Assembly: GCA_031969915.1 (NCBI GenBank)
Contig: DALYJJ010000135.1
Location: 1 to 15,435 of the forward strand
DNA: 15,435 bases
Reading direction: 5' to 3'
Source of the DNA: DALYJJ01 sp031969915
GTDB lineage: Bacteria; Acidobacteriota; Terriglobia; Bryobacterales; Bryobacteraceae
In this document: positions 7,284-14,349 of the stretch, one piece after another
Position numbering within the stretch: position 1 is the first letter of the stretch
How the letters are laid out: each line of letters starts with the position of its first letter
Program-made: the position numbers and the translations under genes
Notes under the pieces: model-generated
What the model was told of the DNA's origin: nothing
Seen by the model: only the letters and a program-made list of their open reading frames with translations
Database searches by the model: none

Positions 7284-8690
7284 TCACCACAGTCCTTTCG
7301 GAAGAGAGTCCTTCCAGCGCGTCAGTGATTCCGCCAGCCGCCTTGCCTCCCGCTGACGGCTCGCGGCCACATTGACGCGTTCGTCCGGCGAGGATCTCAA
7401 GTTGTATAACTCCACGCCGGTTCCATCGGGCTGCATCAGGAGTTTCCAGTCGCCGTCACGGACCGCCAGGCTGGGGCTCCGGTCCTCCTCGGCGCCCGGC
7501 TGGAGCGCGCCCCGAAAGCCGTAGTGCCAGAAGAGAGGCCTCGTCCTGGTCTGCTTCCGGCCCAGGAGCGCGCGGCTCATGTCCTCGCCGTCCAGAGCCG
7601 CGGTCGGCGGCGAAATGCCCGCGAGAGAACAGAACGTCGGCAGCAGGTCCACAGCGGACATAACGGTGGCTGCATTCACGACGCCCGCCGGTGTCCTGCG
7701 CGGCCAGCGAGCAATCAGCGGTTGGCGGATGCCGCCCTCATACAGGCTCCACTTGCGGCCTCGAAATCCCGCGGTGGAACCGGGAGGGGCAAAGCCCTCC
7801 TTGTAATACCGCGGCCAGGCGGTGGGTCCGTTGTCGCCGGTCATCACCAGCAGCGTCCTCTCCGACAATCGGCTATTGTCGAGGAACTGCAGCAGCCGCC
7901 CCACCTGACGGTCGAACTCTTCAAGAACTGCGTAGAACCTCTGCTGGTAGGGGTTCACCGCGAACCGCTTGTACTTGTCGAGCAGATCGGGCCGCGGCAG
8001 GTGCGCGTCGTGAACGTCCATCGGCCAAAGGTGGAGGTAGAAGGGCGACTCGCCGCAGCGCCTCATAAAATCGATGGCCCGGTCGAGGTAGAGTTCCGTG
8101 GTACGGTGCTTTGGCGCCCACGTGATCTGGCCCCGGCCGAGTGCGGCGCTTTGACGCGAGAGGTTGTCGTTCTCAACCAGCAGACGGTCGCCCAGGCCCT
8201 CGAACGACGTCCAGGATTCGTCGAAACCATAGGCCTGGGGCAGGGGAGCGTCGCCCACATCGCGGCCGCCGCCCAGATGCCATTTGCCGACATGCCCTGT
8301 CCGATAACCGGCGCGTTGAAAGGCGCGTGCAACGCTCGGCGCCTCTGGGTCGAGCCAGTCAGGCATCTTCGCTGCAGCGTTCGATTTCCTGTCGCTCAGG
8401 TAGCTATGGATGCCATGACGCGATGGGAACTGGCCGGTCAGGACCCCGGCCCGCGATGGTGAGCAGATGGGCGAGGCCGTGTAGAACTGCCGGAACAGCA
8501 CACCCTCCGCCGCCATCCGGTCGATGTTCGTCGTGGGCACATCCCGGTTGCCCGTCACGCCAAGGTCGCCGAATCCGAGGTCGTCGACGAAGAGGAAGAT
8601 GACGTTCGGGCGAGGCTCCTGCCGGAGAAAGCCGTGCGCGCCAGCCGCCAGGAATTCCCTGCGCGATAGGCCCGTCGCCTGGCTAGTCAT
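7284..8690 (-). CDS. Tat-exported sulfatase (arylsulfatase-like, S1 family)
   Basis: 468 aa, about full length for type I sulfatases. The N-terminus carries a Tat-like motif (SRREFLAAGA, residues 9-18) with a short hydrophobic stretch, so export to the periplasm is likely. Catalytic features: metal-binding Asp36-Asp37 in LFVDDLGFGDLG, the formylglycine motif CSPSR with Cys76 as the residue to be oxidised, GKWHLG (Lys136, His138), TGDNGPT (Asp286-Asn287) and a late lysine (about 313) in RGRKWSLYEGG. It would hydrolyse a sulfate ester; the substrate cannot be read from sequence. The start overlaps the stop of the upstream sulfatase by 8 nt (ATGACTAG) and lacks a strong Shine-Dalgarno, indicating translational coupling. 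No formylglycine-generating enzyme or anaerobic maturase is in the window, so maturation must come from elsewhere. Confidence 0.93.
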   Translation of the reverse strand: MTSQATGLSRREFLAAGAHGFLRQEPRPNVIFLFVDDLGFGDLGVTGNRDVPTTNIDRMAAEGVLFRQFYTASPICSPSRAGVLTGQFPSRHGIHSYLSDRKSNAAAKMPDWLDPEAPSVARAFQRAGYRTGHVGKWHLGGGRDVGDAPLPQAYGFDESWTSFEGLGDRLLVENDNLSRQSAALGRGQITWAPKHRTTELYLDRAIDFMRRCGESPFYLHLWPMDVHDAHLPRPDLLDKYKRFAVNPYQQRFYAVLEEFDRQVGRLLQFLDNSRLSERTLLVMTGDNGPTAWPRYYKEGFAPPGSTAGFRGRKWSLYEGGIRQPLIARWPRRTPAGVVNAATVMSAVDLLPTFCSLAGISPPTAALDGEDMSRALLGRKQTRTRPLFWHYGFRGALQPGAEEDRSPSLAVRDGDWKLLMQPDGTGVELYNLRSSPDERVNVAASRQREARRLAESLTRWKDSLPKGLW

Positions 8691-10050
8691 CTTCGTCCCG
8701 CAGTTGCTCGCGCATCGCCTTCATCCTTCCTCGCAGCCGCGCAATCACCGGCGCCATCGCCGTTTCCGCGGCCAGATTGTTCAGCTCCCACGGGTCCCTC
8801 TCGGTGTCGTAGAGTTCCTCGGCGGGATGCCGCTCCAGCTTCTCGATCAGCTTCGCGGCGGAAGCATCGGTGCGGGCGCGTTCCAGCCACGTGTCGTAGA
8901 GGTCCTTGTGGCTCTCCGGAATGCCGTTCACCAACGTGTAGTGAGTGGTCCACTTGCGATCGGGGTGCAGGTTGAGAATGTACTTGTAGCGCAGGTCCCG
9001 CACGCACCGTTGCGGAAACCGGTTCATGTCGCCATCGCCCGTGTGGCTTGCGTAGATCTCCGTGCGGAACTCCTTTCGCTTCCCATACAGGACATCGAGA
9101 AAGCTGCTTCCATCCAGTCCTGCGGCCGGCGATCCCCCCGCGGCCTCGACCAACGTCGGCGTAACGTCGGTGAACGAGATCATTGCATCCGTCACTGAGT
9201 TGGCCCGAACCTGCTTGGGCCAGCGGACAACGAATGGCACGCGCAGCCCGCTGTCATACACGGTCCACTTCGAATGCGGCCATTCCGGCCCTTGATCGCT
9301 CGTGTAGAGGAACATCGTGTTCTCTTCGAAACCATGTTTCCGCGCCGAGGCCATCACCTCCCCGAGCCGCTGGTCGGTAGTCGTAATGTCCTGGAAATAG
9401 TTCGCCATCGCCGCCCGCGTCATCGGGGTGTCGATGGTGACCGGCGGCAGCGGCACCGCATCCGGCCTGTAGATCCGGTTCTTTTCCCAGACCACGTGCG
9501 GGCCGTTGTCGGCGCAGATCAGGCAGAGCGGCTGTTCCCGCCTGGACCTCGCATGGTCGGCCAGAAGTGAATCGATCACCGTCGTGTCCAGCCCTTCCTC
9601 ACGATACCGGCGGAGGCGGCCCGGCACCGGAGGCAGCGTCGCCTTCACATACTCGAAGTCGAAAACCTCTTTTGGCCCCACGTGCACTTTGTTCGCCAGT
9701 ACCACCCGGTAGCCCTGGTCCCTGAGGTAATGGGCAATCGACCGCACGCCGGGCCGGCAGGCGGTGTGATTGCCCTTCAGTCCGTTTCGCGCCGAGTGGA
9801 GCCCTGTGTAGAGAATCGCCCGCGAAGGGCTGCACGTGGAGGAACCCGCGAACGCGCTCGTGAACCGCATCCCTTGCTTTGCCAGTGCATCGAGATTCGG
9901 CGTTTGGATGGCCGCCTGGCCGTAGCAGCCGGCCAGGTTCCAGCCATGATCGTCGGAGAGATAGAGGATGATGTTTGGCCGCGAAGACCTTCGCTGACCC
10001 CAGATCGTGCTCGCGCACAGCGATGCGCCGAACTGCCGCCTCGAAAGCAT
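8683..10050 (-). CDS. Tat-exported sulfatase, heparan N-sulfatase-like
   Basis: 455 aa. A short Tat-type leader is visible (LSRRQFGASL, residues 2-11). Sulfatase landmarks are Asp33-Asp34 in YLSDDHGWNLAGCYG, CSPSR with Cys73 as the formylglycine precursor, LYTGLHSARNG followed by LKGNH, KVHVGP (Lys123, His125), and TSDQGPEWPHSKW (Asp254, Gln255, Lys263). The wording of these blocks is like N-sulfoglucosamine sulfohydrolase (SGSH) and bacterial S1_8 relatives, suggesting a sulfated glycan substrate; that is family inference. Gln rather than Asn follows the late metal Asp. The ATG has a strong Shine-Dalgarno (AAGGAGG, 10055-10061), although only 4 nt away. It is the first gene of a two-gene operon with the sulfatase at 7284-8690. 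The C-terminal PAEELYDTERDPWELNNLA is the usual sulfatase end block. Confidence 0.92.
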   Translation of the reverse strand: MLSRRQFGASLCASTIWGQRRSSRPNIILYLSDDHGWNLAGCYGQAAIQTPNLDALAKQGMRFTSAFAGSSTCSPSRAILYTGLHSARNGLKGNHTACRPGVRSIAHYLRDQGYRVVLANKVHVGPKEVFDFEYVKATLPPVPGRLRRYREEGLDTTVIDSLLADHARSRREQPLCLICADNGPHVVWEKNRIYRPDAVPLPPVTIDTPMTRAAMANYFQDITTTDQRLGEVMASARKHGFEENTMFLYTSDQGPEWPHSKWTVYDSGLRVPFVVRWPKQVRANSVTDAMISFTDVTPTLVEAAGGSPAAGLDGSSFLDVLYGKRKEFRTEIYASHTGDGDMNRFPQRCVRDLRYKYILNLHPDRKWTTHYTLVNGIPESHKDLYDTWLERARTDASAAKLIEKLERHPAEELYDTERDPWELNNLAAETAMAPVIARLRGRMKAMREQLRDEDD

Positions 10051-10054
10051 GCCG

Positions 10055-10075
10055 CCTCCTTGCGAGCCGATTCTA
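10055..10075 (-). promoter_or_regulatory. Candidate -10 box and Shine-Dalgarno of the sulfatase operon
   Basis: On the minus strand TAGAAT (10070-10075) is followed by AAGGAGG (10055-10061) and the ATG at 10050. No convincing -35 box lies 16-18 bp upstream. The 147-bp divergent gap (10051-10197) otherwise holds the palindromes CACTAGTG and GGATCC near 10103-10115 and the start region of the plus-strand pair. Confidence 0.4.
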
Positions 10076-10185
10076 CTTCACCCGCTTCCGCGCGTCGCGC
10101 CACACTAGTGGATCCAATGTTCGCCGCACATCGCGGCCACCTTGCGTTCTCAGATCGAACGGGCAACCGCGGCCGGCGAATGTTC

Positions 10186-10191
10186 TAGTCT
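10186..10191 (+). promoter_or_regulatory. TAnnnT box immediately upstream of the small ORF at 10198
   Basis: TAGTCT ends 6 bases before the ATG at 10198. If it is a -10 box, transcription starts at or next to the ATG, giving a leaderless message. A GGAG at 10192-10195 is only 2 nt from the ATG, too close for normal Shine-Dalgarno use. Confidence 0.3.
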
Positions 10192-10197
10192 GGAGCT

Positions 10198-10392
10198 ATG
10201 GATCAATCGCCGCAGGATCCCGTTGTCGAAGCCTACAAAGCCGGCATCGATCGTACGCTTCTGCGCGAGAATCTGAAGCTCTCACCCACTGAGCGCCTGC
10301 GGAAAGCGATGGCCCACATGAAGCTCGCCGAGGAGCTTCGCGGCGCCGGCCGCAGAATTCGAGGACCTCGTAGGAGGCCGGACTCGCAGTGA
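10198..10392 (+). CDS. Small protein of a nucleotidyltransferase pair (antitoxin-like)
   Basis: 64 aa. The central block DPVVEAYKAGIDRTLLRENL followed by KLSPTERL is one I recognise from short proteins encoded just upstream of minimal nucleotidyltransferases in acidobacteria and other GC-rich bacteria; the C-terminal tail is Arg-rich (RRIRGPRRR). It is predicted to be helical and cytoplasmic. Its stop TGA overlaps the GTG start of the next gene (GTGA), so the two are translationally coupled. By analogy with small-protein/NTase modules it may be the antitoxin or partner subunit; no DNA-binding motif is obvious and the function is not established. The pair is divergent from the sulfatase operon. 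Confidence 0.75.
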   Translation: MDQSPQDPVVEAYKAGIDRTLLRENLKLSPTERLRKAMAHMKLAEELRGAGRRIRGPRRRPDSQ

Positions 10393-10865
10393 GCGTCGAT
10401 TTCGAAGCCCTGCTGCATTCCCTGTCCGGCCGGAAGGTCGCGTTCCTGCTAGTCGGAGGAGCCGCGGCCATCGTACATGGCTCCGCCCGGCTGACACAGG
10501 ATCTGGATGTGGTTTACGATCGCGCCCCGGACAACCTTGAGCGCCTGGTCCACGCGCTCGCCGAGTTCAAGCACTATCTCCGCGGCGCTCCGCCCGGCCT
10601 TCCGTTTCGCTGGGAGGCGGAAACGCTTCGGCGCGGCCTGAACTTCACCCTCGAGACCACCGTCGGCGCCATCGACTTACTCGGAGAGATCCCCGGCGGC
10701 GGCGCCTATGCCGGCCTCCTCCCCGAGTCCGTCGAAGTGGAGCTGTTCGGCGCAACGTGCCGTTGTCTCAGCCTTCGGCAACTGATCCGGACAAAGCGGG
10801 CGGCGGGCCGTCCCAAAGACTTGGAGGCTCTCGCCGAGCTCGACGCGCTGGAGGAAGAGACGTAG
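10389..10865 (+). CDS. Minimal nucleotidyltransferase-fold protein
   Basis: 158 aa, starting at a GTG that overlaps the previous stop by 4 nt. It carries the NTase signature: GG at residues 23-24 (LLVGGAAAIVHGSARLTQ), Asp38 and Asp40 in QDLDVVY, and a third acidic residue at Asp96 (AIDLLGE). The C-terminal KRAAGRPKDLEAL (136-148) is typical of the AbiEii/DUF6036-like branch of the DNA-polymerase-beta superfamily. The catalytic residues look intact. Related proteins transfer nucleotides to tRNA or protein partners and serve as toxins or as modifying antitoxins; which applies here cannot be told. There is no HEPN gene next to it, unlike MNT/HEPN modules. Its stop is 15 bp from the convergent AraC-family gene. 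Confidence 0.88.
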   Translation: MSVDFEALLHSLSGRKVAFLLVGGAAAIVHGSARLTQDLDVVYDRAPDNLERLVHALAEFKHYLRGAPPGLPFRWEAETLRRGLNFTLETTVGAIDLLGEIPGGGAYAGLLPESVEVELFGATCRCLSLRQLIRTKRAAGRPKDLEALAELDALEEET

Positions 10866-10880
10866 CCGGGGCCCCGCCCA

Positions 10881-11717
10881 TCACGCGCCGGAATCGGTCC
10901 CCCGCAAGCGCGAATCCCCGCCCCGGGCGGCCGATAGCTTTCCCGGCGTGAAACCGAACGTGTCCCGGAAGGTCGCGATGAACGCGCTCACGCTCGAGTA
11001 ACCCGTATCCAGTGCGGCATCGGTCACCGAAGCTCCCTCTGAGAGCAGCCGGACCGCGTGCAGAAGCCGCGCCTTCTGGCGCCACAGGCCGAAACTGAGA
11101 CCCGTTTCATGGCGGAAGGCGCGCTCGATGGTGCGGCGTCCGGCGCCCGCCCGGCGCGCGAGAACATCGAGAGTCGACGGATCCCCCGGCCGCGCGAGCA
11201 CCCATTGAGCCACGCTTCGCGCCTGCCGGTGCGCGGGCAGAGGCAGTTCGAGAGGCAGCGTCGCCGCCTCGCGTAACTCGTCGGCAAGCACTTCCAGAAG
11301 TCGCCGCTCCGGGCCGTTCCGCACGTCCAGGGCCCGCAACTCAACCGCACGGAGGATGAGTTCCCGCAACAGCGGAGACACGGAGATCACCCGGCACCGG
11401 GCGTCACCGCCGCCGCCTACAGCCGCGCCGAGCAGGCCCTCCCGATCGCTCGGAAAAACCAATGACCGCATCTCCACACGCCCCCACATGCGCACCGAAT
11501 GCCACGAGCCCGCCGGGATCAGAACCGCCTTGCCGGGAGGGACAATCCAGGATCCGTGGGCGGCTTGCACCGACATCGCGCCCGAGGTGGCGTACAACAG
11601 TTGCCCGAATGCATGCGCATGCCGCCCGATCACGGTTCCGCTCCCGTAATCGCAAGCCACGCTGCGCACGGCCAGGTGCGGCTCGTCGTCGATCGAGAAG
11701 CGGCGCGCCGGCGACAT
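10881..11717 (-). CDS. AraC-family transcriptional regulator with N-terminal cupin domain
   Basis: 278 aa. The N-terminal cupin-like sensor contains GRHAHAFGQLLYATSG (His33, His35) and WIVPPGKAVLIPAGSWHSV, the pattern of the NimR/YeaM-type AraC subgroup. The C-terminal domain has two helix-turn-helix units: one at about 183-204 (LDVLARRAGAGRRTIERAF) and one at about 230-253 (VTDAALDTGYSSVSAFIATF), ending in FGFTPGK. It should bind DNA in the cytoplasm and respond to an unknown small molecule. It is divergent from the VOC-family gene with 54 bp between start codons, so that gene is the most likely target; autoregulation is also likely. No Shine-Dalgarno precedes the ATG. Confidence 0.92.
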   Translation of the reverse strand: MSPARRFSIDDEPHLAVRSVACDYGSGTVIGRHAHAFGQLLYATSGAMSVQAAHGSWIVPPGKAVLIPAGSWHSVRMWGRVEMRSLVFPSDREGLLGAAVGGGGDARCRVISVSPLLRELILRAVELRALDVRNGPERRLLEVLADELREAATLPLELPLPAHRQARSVAQWVLARPGDPSTLDVLARRAGAGRRTIERAFRHETGLSFGLWRQKARLLHAVRLLSEGASVTDAALDTGYSSVSAFIATFRDTFGFTPGKLSAARGGDSRLRGTDSGA

Positions 11718-11725
11718 TTCTTGTC

Positions 11726-11731
11726 AAGATA
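11726..11731 (-). promoter_or_regulatory. Candidate -10 box of the AraC-family gene
   Basis: TATCTT on the minus strand ends 8 bases before the ATG at 11717. Transcription would begin within a base or two of the start codon, consistent with the absence of a ribosome-binding site. No clear -35 box. Confidence 0.35.
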
Positions 11732-11759
11732 GCGCAAGCGCGTCACGCCCCGCCGCCTC

Positions 11760-11765
11760 TATACT
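11760..11765 (+). promoter_or_regulatory. Candidate -10 box of the VOC gene (leaderless)
   Basis: TATACT ends 6 bases before the ATG at 11772, so the expected transcription start is about the A of the ATG. There is no Shine-Dalgarno. No convincing -35 box at 16-18 bp, as would suit an activator-dependent promoter in front of an AraC-regulated gene. Confidence 0.45.
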
Positions 11766-11771
11766 GCCGAA

Positions 11772-12164
11772 ATGCCGAACCATCTCCGAAGCTTTGGAAT
11801 CACCGCCGATGACGTCGACCGCGCCCGCGCTTTCTACACCGCCGTCTTCGGATGGCGCTTCGAACCCTGGGGGCCGCCCGGCTTCTACCTGATCCATACC
11901 GGGGATGCGTCCGATGCATCCGGCCACGGCGTGCAAGGGCTGCTGCACGAGCGCCGCGAGCCCCTGAGCGGAACCGGCATGCGCGGCTTCGAATGCACCT
12001 TCGGAGTCGAGGATATCGACTCCACCGCGCGCGCGATCGTCGAGCACGGTGGCCGCATCGTGATGGCCAAGTTCCACATCCCGACCGTCGGAAACGGGAT
12101 CTATTTCCTCGATACCGAAGCGAACTTCGTAGGCGCGATGCAGTACGAAGACGGCGGCCGATAG
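11772..12164 (+). CDS. VOC/glyoxalase-fold protein
   Basis: 130 aa, one vicinal-oxygen-chelate domain of two beta-alpha-beta-beta-beta halves. The first half is recognised by GITADDVDRARAFYTAVFGWRF (residues 9-30) and the second by FGVEDIDSTARAIVEHGGRI (about 77-96), ending in YFLDTEANFVGAMQYE. VOC proteins include glyoxalases, extradiol dioxygenases and antibiotic-binding proteins; the usual metal ligand at the first strand seems replaced by a hydrophobic residue, so a binding role rather than metal catalysis is possible. It is divergent from the AraC-family regulator, which probably controls it in response to a toxic or aromatic compound (inference). The start is supported by the domain beginning at once and by a -10-like box 6 bp upstream. 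Confidence 0.9.
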   Translation: MPNHLRSFGITADDVDRARAFYTAVFGWRFEPWGPPGFYLIHTGDASDASGHGVQGLLHERREPLSGTGMRGFECTFGVEDIDSTARAIVEHGGRIVMAKFHIPTVGNGIYFLDTEANFVGAMQYEDGGR

Positions 12165-12206
12165 TTGGCCCACACGCCCCGCTGTGTACTTATTTCCCGC
12201 CGTGTG

Positions 12207-12341
12207 TCATTCCTGGCCCGCACCCGCCTTCGCCGGGCCACCCGCCTCGCCAGAGACATCCGGCTGAGGCGATGACGTCAGAGCCGCCAAAAACAAGGCG
12301 AAAACCAGGAGCGCTGCCACCAAAGCCGAGATTAGCATCAT
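12207..12341 (-). CDS. Small single-helix membrane or secreted protein (44 aa)
   Basis: Starting at tandem ATG codons (12341, 12338), this frame encodes 44 aa: a hydrophobic helix (LISALVAALLVFALFLAAL, residues 3-21) followed by a Ser/Pro/Gly/Ala-rich tail ending GPAKAGAGQE. The first ATG overlaps the TGA of the GT4 gene (ATGA), repeating the overlap style of the two genes before it, and GGGAG lies 4 nt from the first ATG and 7 nt from the second. It could be a small membrane protein, a signal-peptide-bearing peptide or a chance ORF; its third-position GC is lower than that of its neighbours. No family is recognised. The remaining 42 bp to the VOC stop contain nothing clear. Confidence 0.45.
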   Translation of the reverse strand: MMLISALVAALLVFALFLAALTSSPQPDVSGEAGGPAKAGAGQE

Positions 12342-13591
12342 CGCTCTCCCACTCCCTCTGCCGATTGAGCTGCACGTCGGGTTCCAGGGCTGTAAGGCAG
12401 GGACAAATCCCGCTGCGTGGTGTCACCGCCCGCAGTGCCGTGCCGGTGGGTCGAGTAACCGGGGAACGTCTCGTCCGTCCCCGGTTTTGCCAGGGCGGCG
12501 GCCACCGCAGCGGGGGAATGCCTGGCTCGGACGAAGTGCAGCGCGTGGGCGGTCAGGCGGGCGCGGAGCAGCTCGTTGCGAATCAGTTCCTCACAGGCCC
12601 AGGCGAACGATTCGGGCGTATCGCGGATCAGCAGGGGTTCGCCGTCCCGGACGTCCAGGCCCTCGGCGGCCAGGGAAGTGCTGACCACGGGGCAGCCGTG
12701 CGCAAAAGCCTCCAGAATCTTAATGCGCGTGCCGCCGCCCGCGCGAATCGGAGCCACCACCGCACCCGCTTGCGCGTACCACGGAGCCACGTCGGGCACG
12801 GCCCCTGCCAGATGCACGTTGTTGCGGTTTAAACGCGGCGCCGCGCCCGGACCCACCGCCTGAAACACGAACCGCGCGCGGATCGATGGGGCAATGTCGC
12901 GTGAGAAATGGAGCACTGCGTCCTCGTTCGGGTAGTAGCTCAGCGTGCCCACGAACAGCAATGGAAATGGATCCGCCGGACATCCCGCGCGCGCCGCCTG
13001 CGGCGCCTCGCGCACTGCGTTCGGCAGCACCTGGACGAGGTCCGCCGCCGGAGCCCGCGCCCCAAGCCGCGCCCGGTCCACCCCCGAACAGACATACACG
13101 CGGCGGCAAACACGGAGCGCCTCCCGCTCGATCGCTTCGGCGTGCCGCGCCTCGGCCTCTTCCATCGCCGCTCGCGCCGGGTCGCCGTTGGCGCCGTAGA
13201 GGGCCGCCAGACGGCGATGCGTCTCCGGTTCCAGGTCGTCCATGTCCAGGTGGCACAGCGCCCCGTCCAGCCACGGCCGCGCCCAGGGGAACGTTGCCAG
13301 GCGAAAGACATGCACGACGTCGAAACGGAGCCGCCGGTACCGCGCCGCCGCCGTCCACGGCTTCCACCATCGCTCCCGCGCCCACTCGCCGGGCGGCGCC
13401 ACGCACGTCCGGTAACACAGTTGCGCCAGGGCCTGCGGCACCGGGGCGATCGGCGGATACAGCGGAATCGCCAACAGTGAAACCTTGTAGTGCGCCGCGA
13501 GGGCTTCCAACACCATGCCCGCACGCATCGCCAGCCCGTTGCCCGTCAGTTGGGGCACCACCGGCGTGACGTAGAGCAGCGACGGCTTCAT
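12338..13591 (-). CDS. GT4-family glycosyltransferase
   Basis: 417 aa with the start at the ATG at 13591, which overlaps the GT2 stop as ATGA; the longest ORF would add 18 residues without domain character. GT-B fold: the N-terminal Rossmann half starts at LLYVTPVVPQLTGNGLAMRA and includes CHLDMDDLEPE; the C-terminal half has LLFVGTLSYYPNEDAV and the donor-binding block GGGTRIKILEAFAHGCPVVS, then LAAEGLDV. It transfers a sugar from an activated donor, probably a nucleotide sugar, at the cytoplasmic side; acceptor unknown. The last about 49 residues (after the AVAAALAK helix) are polar, have no domain character and may be a run-on tail. It lies in an operon with a GT2 enzyme, a Tat-exported Cys-rich protein and a redoxin. 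Confidence 0.88.
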   Translation of the reverse strand: MKPSLLYVTPVVPQLTGNGLAMRAGMVLEALAAHYKVSLLAIPLYPPIAPVPQALAQLCYRTCVAPPGEWARERWWKPWTAAARYRRLRFDVVHVFRLATFPWARPWLDGALCHLDMDDLEPETHRRLAALYGANGDPARAAMEEAEARHAEAIEREALRVCRRVYVCSGVDRARLGARAPAADLVQVLPNAVREAPQAARAGCPADPFPLLFVGTLSYYPNEDAVLHFSRDIAPSIRARFVFQAVGPGAAPRLNRNNVHLAGAVPDVAPWYAQAGAVVAPIRAGGGTRIKILEAFAHGCPVVSTSLAAEGLDVRDGEPLLIRDTPESFAWACEELIRNELLRARLTAHALHFVRARHSPAAVAAALAKPGTDETFPGYSTHRHGTAGGDTTQRDLSLPYSPGTRRAAQSAEGVGER

Positions 13592-14349
13592 GCCGCCGCC
13601 GCGTGGATCTCGTCCCGGATGGCGCGGTACACCGGCAGCACCCACGGCGCAAGCAGTTCATCCGGCTGCCGCCCGTAGAGCGGCCGCTCCTTCAGGTAGT
13701 CTTCCAGGGCGCGGCCGTCGCCTTGGTGAATCCAGGTGTGACCCCGGTCGCGCGCCGCGCCGCGATGCCGCACGGCCAAGAACGATTCCAGGTCCGTCAT
13801 CGGAACCACGTTGCGGCCATGCGCCAACTGATCCAGCAGAAACCACGTGTCCTCGTCCCACCGTACCGGCCGGAACGGGCACTCCTCCCAGTCTTCCCGG
13901 GCGAACAGGAACGTCGCCCCCGGCGCGTTGCCGTCAATCGATTGCCGGATCTCCCACCGGCCCACTTCGAAGAAGAGGAATGAGGTCATGCACACCAGCG
14001 ACGGGGAACACACCGCTTCCCGCCCGGCCGTCCAGGCGGCTACATTGTTGGCCACAAACCGCGGGCTGTACCAGTCGTCGTCGTCCATCTTCTGACACAG
14101 CGCACCGCGGGCCGCCGCCGCGCCCGCGTTCAGTTTCACCCCCAGCGGCGTACCGGGCGCCATCCGGATCAGCCGGCCGCCCACGGCCCGCACATCCGCC
14201 TCCGCCACCGGGTGCTCATCGCCGTCGTCCACGACGATGAGTTCCCGGTCCGCATACGTCTGCCGCCGGTAGCACTCCAAGGCCACCGGCAGCAGACGCG
14301 GACGGTCGCGCGTGGTCAGGATCACCGAAACCAGCGCAGCCGGAATCAC
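13588..14349 (-). CDS. GT2-family glycosyltransferase
   Basis: 253 aa. I place the start at the GTG at 14349, whose bases form GTGA with the stop of the upstream gene; the longest ORF starts 42 residues earlier inside that gene and its extra part is not GT-like. GT-A fold: ALVSVILTTRDRPRLL at the N-terminus, ELIVVDDGD (about residues 36-44), the DxD-type motif KMDDDDWYSP with Asp89-92, and a possible catalytic RWDEDTWFL (about 163-171), then HTWIHQGDG. It is predicted to be soluble and cytoplasmic, with no membrane helix. It transfers a sugar from a nucleotide-sugar donor; the acceptor could be a glycan, a lipid or, from its position next to a small Cys-rich protein, a polypeptide (inference). 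Overlaps at both ends indicate tight co-translation. Confidence 0.88.
   Translation of the reverse strand: MIPAALVSVILTTRDRPRLLPVALECYRRQTYADRELIVVDDGDEHPVAEADVRAVGGRLIRMAPGTPLGVKLNAGAAAARGALCQKMDDDDWYSPRFVANNVAAWTAGREAVCSPSLVCMTSFLFFEVGRWEIRQSIDGNAPGATFLFAREDWEECPFRPVRWDEDTWFLLDQLAHGRNVVPMTDLESFLAVRHRGAARDRGHTWIHQGDGRALEDYLKERPLYGRQPDELLAPWVLPVYRAIRDEIHAAAA

Noticed and set aside
10104..10115. ACTAGTGGATCC, identical to the SpeI-BamHI part of common cloning-vector polylinkers
   Set aside because: The flanking bases do not continue as a polylinker, and the site lies in an ordinary intergenic region; taken as chance.
12165..12206. ACAC/GTGT hairpin after the VOC stop as a terminator
   Set aside because: The stem is only 4 bp with an 8-base loop and there is no T-tract.
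13592..13645. 18-residue N-terminal extension of the GT4 gene
   Set aside because: It overlaps the GT2 C-terminus and is not GT-like; the ATG at 13591 gives an ATGA overlap.
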